Virus record (IMG/VR): IMGVR_UViG_3300004369_000106
Span: 1-28,018 of that record
Reading direction: 5' to 3' (one strand)
Length of the DNA stretch: 28,018 nt
DNA from: a virus
In this document: in pieces, positions 21,871 to 27,879 of the stretch
Layout: every line of letters begins with the position of its first letter
How positions within the stretch are numbered: position 1 is the first letter of the stretch
Translations under genes and position numbers: made by a program
Notes under the pieces: model-generated
What the model saw: only the letters and a program-made list of their open reading frames with translations
Database searches by the model: none
Told to the model about the DNA's origin: nothing

Positions 21871-22086
21871 ATGCTCCAACCAATTCCTACCAATCGACCC
21901 TCCCACCTCACCGTTGAGGAGGTCGCCCAAGAACTACGGGTCACACCCGCAACAGTTCGCAACATGATTAAGCGCGGAAACCTCCACGCCATACAACTCG
22001 GCGAGCGCGGCTCCTTCCGCATCCCGTTGGCCTCCTTCCAAGCTTTCGTCGGACTCCCTCCGACCCCCGAACACCGAAACGTCTAA
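21871..22086 (+). CDS. Excisionase-type helix-turn-helix protein (HTH_17)
   Basis: These 71 residues contain HLTVEEVAQELRVTPATVRN followed by MIKRGNLHAIQLGERGSFRI and a last helix (PLASFQAFV). This is the winged MerR/excisionase-like fold of the HTH_17 group: helix-turn-helix at about 13-32, then K-R-G-x-L-x-A wing. Such proteins act as excisionase (directing the integrase to excise) or as transcription regulators. It is the first gene of the early block and directly borders the divergent control region, which favours a regulator. The integrase lies more than 4 kb away, so an excisionase role is not required. Confidence 0.82.
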   Translation: MLQPIPTNRPSHLTVEEVAQELRVTPATVRNMIKRGNLHAIQLGERGSFRIPLASFQAFVGLPPTPEHRNV

Positions 22087-22098
22087 AACAACGTATAC

Positions 22099-22584
22099 AT
22101 GAGTTACTCTTTTTTGAACGGGGCCAACGCCCCCAAGCGGACGCAACCAACGCGCCGCACACGTCGAACCCTCAACGTCAACCCCGACTTCCCGCACGTT
22201 CGCAACGTCGAAGAAGCTTTGGTTGAACTTGGCCGCCGCCATTGGGAGTTTATGTTTAAGAAGTTCGGGTACACCGAAAGGGCCTACCACGCGCTTCTCG
22301 TCCAACATGGCTTCGAGTACAAGGACGGCCGCCCAATTACCCTTCACACGGTGGCATGCACACTCAACAACCTCACGCGCCCCGAGTATGGGTCACGGAT
22401 GGACAAGTTGAAGCACAAGTGGGGCCGCAACGGTGAACGCGACGTCTTGCAATACGCTCCCGCGGGCAAGGTCGCCGAAGCCCTTGACGCCGACGACGAC
22501 TTCTTTGCGGAGGTCTTCCGTGGCCACCCTCACTTCTCGGCATGGCGTCTCATGTCCTTGTGGCACCAAAACCGCCGCCGTTGA
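22099..22584 (+). CDS. Hypothetical protein of the replication block, 161 aa
   Basis: The start is ATG 22099. The N-terminus is basic and disordered (KRTQPTRRTRRTLNVNPD), followed by a helical domain (VEEALVELGRRHWEFMFKKF, YTERAYHALLVQHGFEYKDG) and TLHTVACTLNNLTRPEYGSR. The end is acidic and then basic (LDADDDFFAEVF ... HQNRRR). The middle could be a helix-turn-helix-like DNA-binding domain, but I recognise no family. The stop overlaps the next ATG by one base (TGATG), a sign of coupling with the DnaA-domain gene. Confidence 0.68.
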   Translation: MSYSFLNGANAPKRTQPTRRTRRTLNVNPDFPHVRNVEEALVELGRRHWEFMFKKFGYTERAYHALLVQHGFEYKDGRPITLHTVACTLNNLTRPEYGSRMDKLKHKWGRNGERDVLQYAPAGKVAEALDADDDFFAEVFRGHPHFSAWRLMSLWHQNRRR

Positions 22585-22979
22585 TGGGGGCGGGCTTCCA
22601 CTACGGGCCGCCACCAATTGAAACGGTGGTCGGCTCCAACGACGCGATGTTGTCCCACTACGTCGCCGTATTGTGCGGCCTCGTAGGGGTCGAGGTCTCC
22701 GAAGTCATGGGGCGCGCGCGTCCTTCTCGAATTGTTACCGTCCGTCACATGGCCCAAGCCTTCGCACGGAAGGAGCGCGAATACCTCCTCCTTGAAGTAG
22801 GCGCGTTCTTCCACCGCGACCACGCTTCCGTCATGAATGCCGTGTCAAAGGTTGAGTGGTTCTTGAAGCACCCCAAGACCGCCTCCAACTACTTCTTCAA
22901 AGTTTACGAAGCCGCGGAAGCGGCCTCCCTCACCGTCTACAAACAACCCTTCAAAAACCTTTCAATATGTCAGAAATGA
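22584..22979 (+). CDS. Free-standing DnaA domain IV (origin-binding domain) protein
   Basis: With ATG 22584 the product has 131 residues. Residues about 23-94 match DnaA domain IV: LSHYVAVLCGLVGVEVSEVM, GRARPSRIVTVRHMAQAFAR, LLLEVGAFFHRDHASVMNAV. RDHASVMNA (78-86) corresponds to the DnaA signature RDHTTVxHA that contacts the DnaA box. The AAA+ domain and N-terminal domains of DnaA are missing, so this is not an initiator ATPase by itself. It may mark the phage origin, load the helicase from the next genes, or compete with host DnaA. The last 35 residues are unlike DnaA. Confidence 0.87.
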   Translation: MGAGFHYGPPPIETVVGSNDAMLSHYVAVLCGLVGVEVSEVMGRARPSRIVTVRHMAQAFARKEREYLLLEVGAFFHRDHASVMNAVSKVEWFLKHPKTASNYFFKVYEAAEAASLTVYKQPFKNLSICQK

Positions 22980-23449
22980 AAAAAGTGTCCTTCTCCTTGG
23001 ACCTCGGCAAGCTTGACAAAAGTGTCTTCTACCAAGGCGAGAAAGCCTTGTACGCTTCCTTCACGGCCAAGGCCACCCCAAACTCACCGTACAACCCTTA
23101 CATGATAACCCAATACCTCGGCGCGGGTAACACCGACCACCCGAAGGTTGGAAACGGCAAGCACCGTGGAGAGGGTACCCCATGCGACAAGGACTTCAAG
23201 TTGAAGGTGAAGTGGGACAAGCTTGACATGTCCGCGGCCTACGAGTACAACGGACGGAAGTATGTGACGCTTGACGCCGTCTTCCGTAGCGGCGAGTACT
23301 CGGACGGAATGGTCGTCCAATACCTCGGCAAGAATGCCGAAGAAGGACCGATTGTCGGAGACGTCAACTTCTTCGAAGCAAAGGCCGAAGGAGGCGGCGG
23401 AATGTCACTCCCTTCGGGCATGGGTAACGACGACGGAATGCCGTTCTAA
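22967..23449 (+). CDS. SSB-like single-stranded DNA-binding protein (candidate)
   Basis: The start is ATG 22967 (MSEMKKVSFSLDLGKLDKSV), overlapping the DnaA-domain gene by 13 bases; 160 residues. It is beta-rich with many aromatic residues (ALYASFTAKATPNSPYNPYM, AAYEYNGRKYVTLDAVFRSG) and ends in a flexible Gly-rich tail and an acidic tip, NDDGMPF, very like the DDxIPF tip by which SSB proteins recruit replication partners. Position before the helicase supports this. I cannot confirm an OB fold by eye, so it could be another DNA-binding protein that copied the tail. Confidence 0.6.
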   Translation: MSEMKKVSFSLDLGKLDKSVFYQGEKALYASFTAKATPNSPYNPYMITQYLGAGNTDHPKVGNGKHRGEGTPCDKDFKLKVKWDKLDMSAAYEYNGRKYVTLDAVFRSGEYSDGMVVQYLGKNAEEGPIVGDVNFFEAKAEGGGGMSLPSGMGNDDGMPF

Positions 23450-23509
23450 TGTTCCCAACGGTGCCATGATTGCCCAAGGCCTTCGGGCCAATTTCCAACC
23501 CTTCGTCAC

Positions 23510-23542
23510 GGGGGTCGGGGACTTTGCCTCGGCCCCCTTTTT
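23510..23542 (+). terminator. Strong intrinsic terminator between SSB-like and helicase genes
   Basis: GGGGGTCGGGG (23510-23520), loop ACTTTG, CCTCGGCCCCC (23527-23537) and TTTTT (23538-23542). All 11 positions pair, two as G-U. It is a plus-strand signal only, since no U-run lies on the other side. The helicase ATG follows 15 bases later. Confidence 0.85.
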
Positions 23543-23557
23543 ACGCCTTCTCCTTCA

Positions 23558-24541
23558 ATGATTCCTTCCCCAACATTCACCTCGACACCTACGGCCACCA
23601 CCGAAGCCGTTGTACCAATCTTCAAGGCCGAAGACAAGTCCTTGGCCATTGACCAACACCGCCGCACCTCCGTACGTCGCGGAGTAAGCACGGGTTGGGA
23701 GACGCTCGACGAATACATGTCCGTAAAGCGTGGCGCGCCCCTCTTCATTGCAGGGTCTCCCCATGCGGGTAAAAGTCAGTTCACCAAGGCCTTGTTGGTC
23801 AACTTGTCCAAGCTTCACGGGTGGCGGCATTGCGTGTACTTGGGAGAAGAAGGAGAAGTCCGAGACCTCACCTTGGACTTCGTGGAACTCTACGTTGGGA
23901 AGCCGTCTCGAATGAAGAACGACGACGGCACGGACAACGAGGGAGTCATGACGGAGTCGGAGTTCACTTCGGCCTTCTTGTGGGTCAACGAACACTTCGC
24001 CTTTGTCAGTCCCGACGAGGCCGACGTGGGAGGCTTCGACATTGCCACTTTCTTCTCGTGGGTCAAGGCCTTCGAGGACGAGAGAGGCGTGAAGTTCGAC
24101 ACCACCGTCGTAGACCCTTGGAACGACCTACAAATGGACCTCAACTCCAAGGGAGGGCGCGAAGACCTCTTCTTGGCCGACGCCTTGAAGACGGTTCGGG
24201 ACTCGTCAAGGGTCAACAAGCGCGTGGACATTGTCGTCACCCATATCGCCGCGCCATACTCGAAACACGTCTCCGACAAAGGCAAGCGGTTCGCCGCTCC
24301 CGCGGAGCCGTACGAATGGGCGGGAGGTCAAACGTGGTTTAGAAGAAGTTTCGTCATGCTCCTCGTGTACCGTCCTCCCGCGCCCGACTCCTTCCGCATT
24401 GGCAAGCACAAGGCCGAAACGGTCTTTGGAGAAACGTGGCTCCTTGTCCAAAAGGCCAAGCCCCGCGGTATTGGTAAGGTGGGTATGTGCCGCTTGAAGT
24501 ACGACCCGAAGACCAACATGTATTCAGAGTTTGAGTCATGA
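23558..24541 (+). CDS. DnaB/RecA-type replicative ATPase (helicase)
   Basis: This 327-residue P-loop ATPase has Walker A GSPHAGKS (66-73), preceded by STGWETLDEYMSVKRGAPLF as in DnaB_C, RadA and Twinkle-like proteins. It has YLGEEGE with a likely catalytic Glu (about 97-98), Walker B TTVVDPWND (182-190), then RVDIVVTHIAAPYSKHVSDK and a RRSFVMLLVYRP strand. It lacks the N-terminal primase or DnaB-N domain, so it is shorter than a full DnaB. It most likely unwinds DNA at the phage fork or acts as a RecA-like recombination ATPase. The stop overlaps the next gene by ATGA. Confidence 0.82.
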   Translation: MIPSPTFTSTPTATTEAVVPIFKAEDKSLAIDQHRRTSVRRGVSTGWETLDEYMSVKRGAPLFIAGSPHAGKSQFTKALLVNLSKLHGWRHCVYLGEEGEVRDLTLDFVELYVGKPSRMKNDDGTDNEGVMTESEFTSAFLWVNEHFAFVSPDEADVGGFDIATFFSWVKAFEDERGVKFDTTVVDPWNDLQMDLNSKGGREDLFLADALKTVRDSSRVNKRVDIVVTHIAAPYSKHVSDKGKRFAAPAEPYEWAGGQTWFRRSFVMLLVYRPPAPDSFRIGKHKAETVFGETWLLVQKAKPRGIGKVGMCRLKYDPKTNMYSEFES

Positions 24542-24921
24542 CCTTCACCGACCTCACGCGGGGCCGCTACAACCCCAACGGCAAGTTCAACGAGTGGACA
24601 CCCTTGGGTCTCATTCTACTCCGAACCCAACTCGAAGCGGGTGCCGTGCGGATGGAGTTGGCCTTGGAACAAAAAACAGACGCGCCCGAGTCAGTCCGTA
24701 AAAACACGGAGGAGTTGGTGGAGACCTTGCGCGAAGCGGTGTTGGCCCTTCACGACTTGGAGACCCAACGGAATATCGCCAACCACAACTCCGTCTTGGA
24801 GAAGGCCGCCCACGCTCGTACGGCGGCCGAATTGGACTCCACAAAGGAGCGGTCCACACAACTACACAACGAAGGCGAACGGCTACGAGCGGCCGTCGCC
24901 GACTTAATGCGAAACCAATGA
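24538..24921 (+). CDS. Coiled-coil protein of the replication block, 127 aa
   Basis: ATG 24538 overlaps the helicase stop (ATGA). After a short N-terminus (MTFTDLTRGRYNPNGKFNEW) the protein is nearly all charged helix (TQLEAGAVRMELALEQKTDA, RKNTEELVETLREAVLALHD, TKERSTQLHNEGERLRAAVA), consistent with a long coiled coil. No family is recognised. It might be a structural partner of the helicase; this rests on coupling only. Its stop overlaps the next start. Confidence 0.68.
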   Translation: MTFTDLTRGRYNPNGKFNEWTPLGLILLRTQLEAGAVRMELALEQKTDAPESVRKNTEELVETLREAVLALHDLETQRNIANHNSVLEKAAHARTAAELDSTKERSTQLHNEGERLRAAVADLMRNQ

Positions 24922-25307
24922 AACTCAACGAAACCCAACGAGCGGAACTCCGCCAACTCTTCGAGGCAAATGGCCTCACGAAAGACCACATTTTCGCCCA
25001 CCGTCACTTCGTCATTGTGACACGCGCGGGTATTGAGGTTATCCAAGCGAAACAAGGCCTCGACGTGACCTTCGAGGTTGTCAAGTGTGAACCCGACTTC
25101 GTCGTCATGAAGGCCTTGGGCCGAAAGGTGGGGGACGAAGCGCGAAGGGTCGAGACCTTCGGGAGTGCCACGGCGGAGAATTGCACGTCCAAGCACCTCG
25201 TGGAGATGGCCGAAAAGCGCGCGTTGTCTCGTGCGGTCTTGAAACTCACCAACCTCTACGAACACGGGGTCTTTGGGGAAGACGAAGATGTCCACCGAGA
25301 ACGGTGA
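24918..25307 (+). CDS. Hypothetical protein with EMAEKRALSRAVLKL motif, 129 aa
   Basis: The 129 residues start at ATG 24918 (overlap ATGA). Strand-rich early part: HIFAHRHFVIVTRAGIEVIQ, then DVTFEVVKCEPDFVVMKALG. Later come ETFGSATAENCTSKHLVEMA and EKRALSRAVLKLTNLYEHGV. A closing helix of the form x-E-M-A-x-K-R-A-x-x-R-A-V-L is seen in phage single-strand annealing and Rad52/ERF-like proteins and their relatives, suggesting a DNA recombination or ssDNA role. This likeness is short and not decisive. It overlaps the next gene by 20 bases. Confidence 0.6.
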   Translation: MKLNETQRAELRQLFEANGLTKDHIFAHRHFVIVTRAGIEVIQAKQGLDVTFEVVKCEPDFVVMKALGRKVGDEARRVETFGSATAENCTSKHLVEMAEKRALSRAVLKLTNLYEHGVFGEDEDVHRER

Positions 25308-25566
25308 GTGGGACTCGGTCTTCGATTCTTGGGAGCGGGAGGTACAAGACGCCTTCCGCTTCCGCTTGTTGGACCTTCTCGAAACGGCCTACCTTGAACC
25401 TCACGAGGAGCCGTTCTTGGAGGCTCAAATTATGGCCAACGACCTCACCCAAGCCGAGGCCAAAGAACTACACCGCCGCCTCGTAGACGCACAACCAAGG
25501 GTCCCCGAGATGTACGCCCCTTCCCAAACACTTCTTGGCCGTTGGATTCGGTCTTTTTGCTTTTAA
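25288..25566 (+). CDS. Hypothetical protein at the end of the replication block, 92 aa
   Basis: I prefer ATG 25288 (MSTENGEWDSVFDSWEREVQ) over 25273, because MST is the typical small-protein start in this window. It is helical and acidic (DAFRFRLLDLLETAYLEPHE, MANDLTQAEAKELHRRLVDA), with an aromatic C-terminus (LLGRWIRSFCF). No family is recognised. Its stop overlaps the stop of the convergent lipoprotein gene by 4 bases, leaving no terminator between. Confidence 0.6.
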   Translation: MSTENGEWDSVFDSWEREVQDAFRFRLLDLLETAYLEPHEEPFLEAQIMANDLTQAEAKELHRRLVDAQPRVPEMYAPSQTLLGRWIRSFCF

Positions 25567-25979
25567 TTAACGTCCATCCAAGGTTGGTCATTGGTTTCGT
25601 ACATGACTTTCCCATTGGCCATTTGCCGCGCCAACACCTTTTTGCCTTTGTACGCCTTCAACACGTTTTCCGCCTCCACCCATGAGACACAACGCTCAAT
25701 TCGTGATTGCAACGTTGGGTCTTCCTTTTCAATGAATGCGAAGTAATTGACTCGGCCACCACCACCAATTACACCAATGGTTGAGGACGCCTGAAATTGA
25801 CTGACCTTTCCTGACAATAGCCGCAAATGCACAGACCCGAACGATTTGGAAAAGTCCACACGCGGTGATTGCAACGTCGGGGCGGTTGTTGTAGTTGGCT
25901 TCTCCGAGGAGGATGGTGTCGCCGAAGTACCGCACGACGCCAATATGATGACCAACGCGCAAAGTGAGGGGAATTTCAT
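25563..25979 (-). CDS. Lipoprotein (cargo candidate)
   Basis: The 138 residues begin MKFPSLCALVIILASCGTSA: a type II signal peptide with lipobox LASC, so Cys16 is the lipidated residue. A Ser/Thr/Pro-rich linker (SSSEKPTTTTAP) tethers a small domain (GSVHLRLLSGKVSQFQASST, GGGGRVNYFAFIEKEDPTLQ, AENVLKAYKGKKVLARQMAN). Phages often carry surface lipoproteins that block superinfection or alter the lysogen envelope; whether this one does is inference. Its start overlaps the stop of the gene before it by ATGA. The DNA is A/T-richer and holds CAG/CTG at a near-normal rate, unlike the phage backbone, which suggests recent acquisition. Confidence 0.82.
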   Translation of the reverse strand: MKFPSLCALVIILASCGTSATPSSSEKPTTTTAPTLQSPRVDFSKSFGSVHLRLLSGKVSQFQASSTIGVIGGGGRVNYFAFIEKEDPTLQSRIERCVSWVEAENVLKAYKGKKVLARQMANGKVMYETNDQPWMDVN

Positions 25980-26257
25980 TCGGATTTGTTTTTATTGATG
26001 GCCCTTCCAATCAGTTTGAACGGCAAGGAACAACACCACCAAACAATTTTCAAGGAAAAATAAATTGGTGCGAAGGCAAAAAAACCGACCAATGGCATGC
26101 GAAAGGACAGACCCTTGACCGAACTGTTGTAGGACACCGTTCCGCGTGAATTGAATGTGAACCGCTGAAATTTTTGACTGTGGCTCACTCCGCTTTTTGA
26201 AACGTTGATACGCCCTCCTTTGTTGGCTTTTACTTGTCGCTGAAAACGTGTTGCCAT
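25976..26257 (-). CDS. DUF4236-like N-terminal motif membrane protein
   Basis: The 93 residues begin MATRFQRQVKANKGGRINVS then KSGVSHSQKFQRFTFNSRGT. The 'R-F-x-[R/K]-x ... G-x-R-[I/L]-N-x-S-K-S-G-V-S' pattern is that of DUF4236, a short beta motif found at the N-terminus of many bacterial membrane proteins. One or two hydrophobic helices follow (MPLVGFFAFAPIYFSLKIVW with WCCSLPF), and the end is basic (RAINKNKSE). Function is unknown. It lies 27 bp after the integrase stop and is coupled to the lipoprotein gene; they probably act together at the envelope. Same atypical composition as the lipoprotein gene. Confidence 0.7.
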   Translation of the reverse strand: MATRFQRQVKANKGGRINVSKSGVSHSQKFQRFTFNSRGTVSYNSSVKGLSFRMPLVGFFAFAPIYFSLKIVWWCCSLPFKLIGRAINKNKSE

Positions 26258-26284
26258 TTCGTGGTGTTTTGGTTCGTCGACAAG

Positions 26285-27595
26285 TTAGGAACCAAACGCC
26301 GCCCGCAACTTCGCGGAGGCCTTTTTCGATACGTCGAGGCGGGTGACGTTCAAGTACGTCATGAGCGAAGATTCGGACTCGTGACCCGTGAGGCTCATGA
26401 GTTCACCGAGGGACATGACCCCGAGTTGGTACACGTTGGTAGCGAAGGTTCGCCGCGCCGTGTGGTTGGTCACCTCCTCCCACACGTTCAAACGCTTCGT
26501 CTTGGTGTCGTAGAAGTCCGTGGAGGCTTGTTCGAAGGTGCGGTCGATGCCCGCAACCCTCACCAACTCCTTCACCGTGGCGTTCATTTTTTGCTCGTTT
26601 GGCGGCTTCGGGAGTTTGCCTTTGTGCTTCTCAATGATTCGACGCGCCGCGGGCAACACGGGGACCGTGACGGCCTCTTTGGTCTTGTGTTGGATGAAGG
26701 TGAGTTCGTCGGGACATTTGTTCCCGTTGGCCTTCCATGCTTCGGCGACAATCTCGGGGAAGCGTTTGATGTCCGATATGCGCGCGCCCGTCCAACACCC
26801 CAACAAGAACAAGTCCCGAACGGCATGTATGGCGGTTATCTCCCGACCGTAGTGAGTGCGGGTCGGAAGCTTGGCCGCCTCAATCATTGCCAACTCTTCG
26901 AGGGTGAGGTGTGGTTTGGTGACTCTTACTTCTTTGACCTTGAAGTGTGACGCTTCCCACAAGCGGCTCGTGTGAACTCCACGGTGGTACGACTCCTTCA
27001 CCCACGTCTTCAAGACGGCGATGTCTTTGGCGATTGTGTTGACACCCACGCCCGTCTCCGCGCGGAATTTGCGGTACTTGTCGAGGAAGGTGGCGTCAAT
27101 CTCGTCGAAGCGAATGGCGCGACCCCACACCTTCTTCGAGAACTTTTCGAGGAGGTTTTGTACCGTCTTGTACTTGGCCACCGTGCGCTCCCCAATGGCT
27201 TGTCCTTTTTGGTTGGTGCGGCCACCCTCGGCCGTGTCTTTGATGAAGTCCGCCACCCATTGGTTGAACGTCAAGACCTTCTCCGCAACACCCGACCGTC
27301 CGTCCTTCATTCGCTTCACCGCATCCCGCAAAGATTCGGGGGTCAACTCCACACCGTCGAGAACGGTGAGTTGGTTGGCCGCGTTGACAATGGCTTGGAC
27401 GGCGTTGTCGACTTCGGTTTGAAGCGCGGCGAGGTCTTTGTTGTTTGCCTTCAACCGCTGCCGCTTTTTGTCCCATTCCTTCGGGTCTACGGAGACCCCC
27501 GTACCAAGCACAACGCGCCGTCCGTTTATGTAAGCAATGAAGCGAACCGAGGTTCGGTCGTCGTTCGGGCGGGCCAAGGTCAAATTGTACTTCAT
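26285..27595 (-). CDS. int: Tyrosine-family integrase
   Basis: I start at ATG 27595 (MKYNLTLARPNDDRTSVRFI; 436 aa), since the longer frame from 27697 would translate the promoter and repeats. An arm-binding N-terminal domain (FIAYINGRRVVLGTGVSVDP with KEWDKKRQRLKAN, the Arm-DNA-bind_5 style of Bacteroidota integrases) is followed by a SAM-like core-binding domain (about 105-210) and the catalytic domain: R272 in CWTGARISDI, K304 or K306, H378-x-x-R381 in NHTARRTF, H405 in LTGHES and nucleophile Y414 in MTYLNVT. All needed residues are present, so it should be active. It inserts and excises the phage genome. Confidence 0.95.
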   Translation of the reverse strand: MKYNLTLARPNDDRTSVRFIAYINGRRVVLGTGVSVDPKEWDKKRQRLKANNKDLAALQTEVDNAVQAIVNAANQLTVLDGVELTPESLRDAVKRMKDGRSGVAEKVLTFNQWVADFIKDTAEGGRTNQKGQAIGERTVAKYKTVQNLLEKFSKKVWGRAIRFDEIDATFLDKYRKFRAETGVGVNTIAKDIAVLKTWVKESYHRGVHTSRLWEASHFKVKEVRVTKPHLTLEELAMIEAAKLPTRTHYGREITAIHAVRDLFLLGCWTGARISDIKRFPEIVAEAWKANGNKCPDELTFIQHKTKEAVTVPVLPAARRIIEKHKGKLPKPPNEQKMNATVKELVRVAGIDRTFEQASTDFYDTKTKRLNVWEEVTNHTARRTFATNVYQLGVMSLGELMSLTGHESESSLMTYLNVTRLDVSKKASAKLRAAFGS

Positions 27596-27601
27596 GGGGT
27601 T

Positions 27602-27635
27602 CGTGTGTCGCGTTCGTGTGTCGTTTCGTGTGTCG
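27602..27635. repeat. Three direct repeats CGTGTGTCG upstream of the integrase
   Basis: Copies at 27602-27610, 27615-27623 and 27627-27635, spaced 13 and 12 bases. They lie in the integrase leader, immediately before the ATG. The spacing is close to a helical turn plus one or two bases, so a protein could bind all on nearly one face. Candidate arm-type sites for integrase or operators for its autoregulation. Confidence 0.75.
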
Positions 27636-27657
27636 TTTTCGCCTTTTTTGAAACGCT

Positions 27658-27690
27658 CAAAAGGTAGGTACTTTTTCTCCTTTTCGCAAT
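27658..27690 (-). promoter_or_regulatory. Possible integrase promoter
   Basis: On the minus strand ATTG (27690-27687), a 20-base spacer and TACCTTTTG (27666-27658) approximate the TTTG / TAnnTTTG pair, with one extra T. A transcript would start near 27651 and include the three repeats in its leader. Confidence 0.42.
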
Positions 27691-27742
27691 ACTCCACACG
27701 GTCTCCCCAATGTTTGCGGGCTTTTCCGAAGGTTTGGACATG

Positions 27743-27773
27743 AAAAAACCCACTCCGAAAGGGAAGCGGGTTT
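27743..27773 (-). terminator. Intrinsic terminator upstream of the integrase promoter
   Basis: The minus strand forms AACCCGCTTC against GGAGTGGGTT (about 10 pairs, two G-U) with six T following. It ends transcripts coming from the gene whose stop is at 27880. Confidence 0.75.
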
Positions 27774-27856
27774 GTTCGTTTTGTAGCCCGTAGGGGGCCA
27801 ACGTAAACCCCTCAAAAGCCCCGTACTTGTTGGCTTTCTTAGGTTGTCCACATGAC
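27774..27856. other. Spacer, possible attachment-site core region
   Basis: This stretch between the terminator and the second repeat cluster contains GTAGCCCGTAGGGGGCCAAC and TTGTCCACA (27844-27852), but no gene. No tRNA could be folded here. If the repeats are integrase arm sites, the crossover core should lie about here. Confidence 0.35.
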
Positions 27857-27877
27857 CGTGTGTCGTGCCGTGTGTCG
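27857..27877. repeat. Two more CGTGTGTCG direct repeats
   Basis: Copies at 27857-27865 and 27869-27877, spaced 12 bases, starting three bases after the stop codon of the right-edge gene (reading direction of that gene). Same 9-mer and same spacing as the cluster at 27602-27635, about 225 bp away. Confidence 0.75.
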
Positions 27878-27879
27878 TT

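Noticed and set aside
25729-26010. Alternative minus frame across the lipoprotein gene
   Set aside because: The lipoprotein frame has a signal peptide and lipobox; the alternative has no features and overlaps it.
27596-27879. tRNA gene as integration target
   Set aside because: No acceptor stem with T-loop GGTTCRA pattern could be assembled on either strand.
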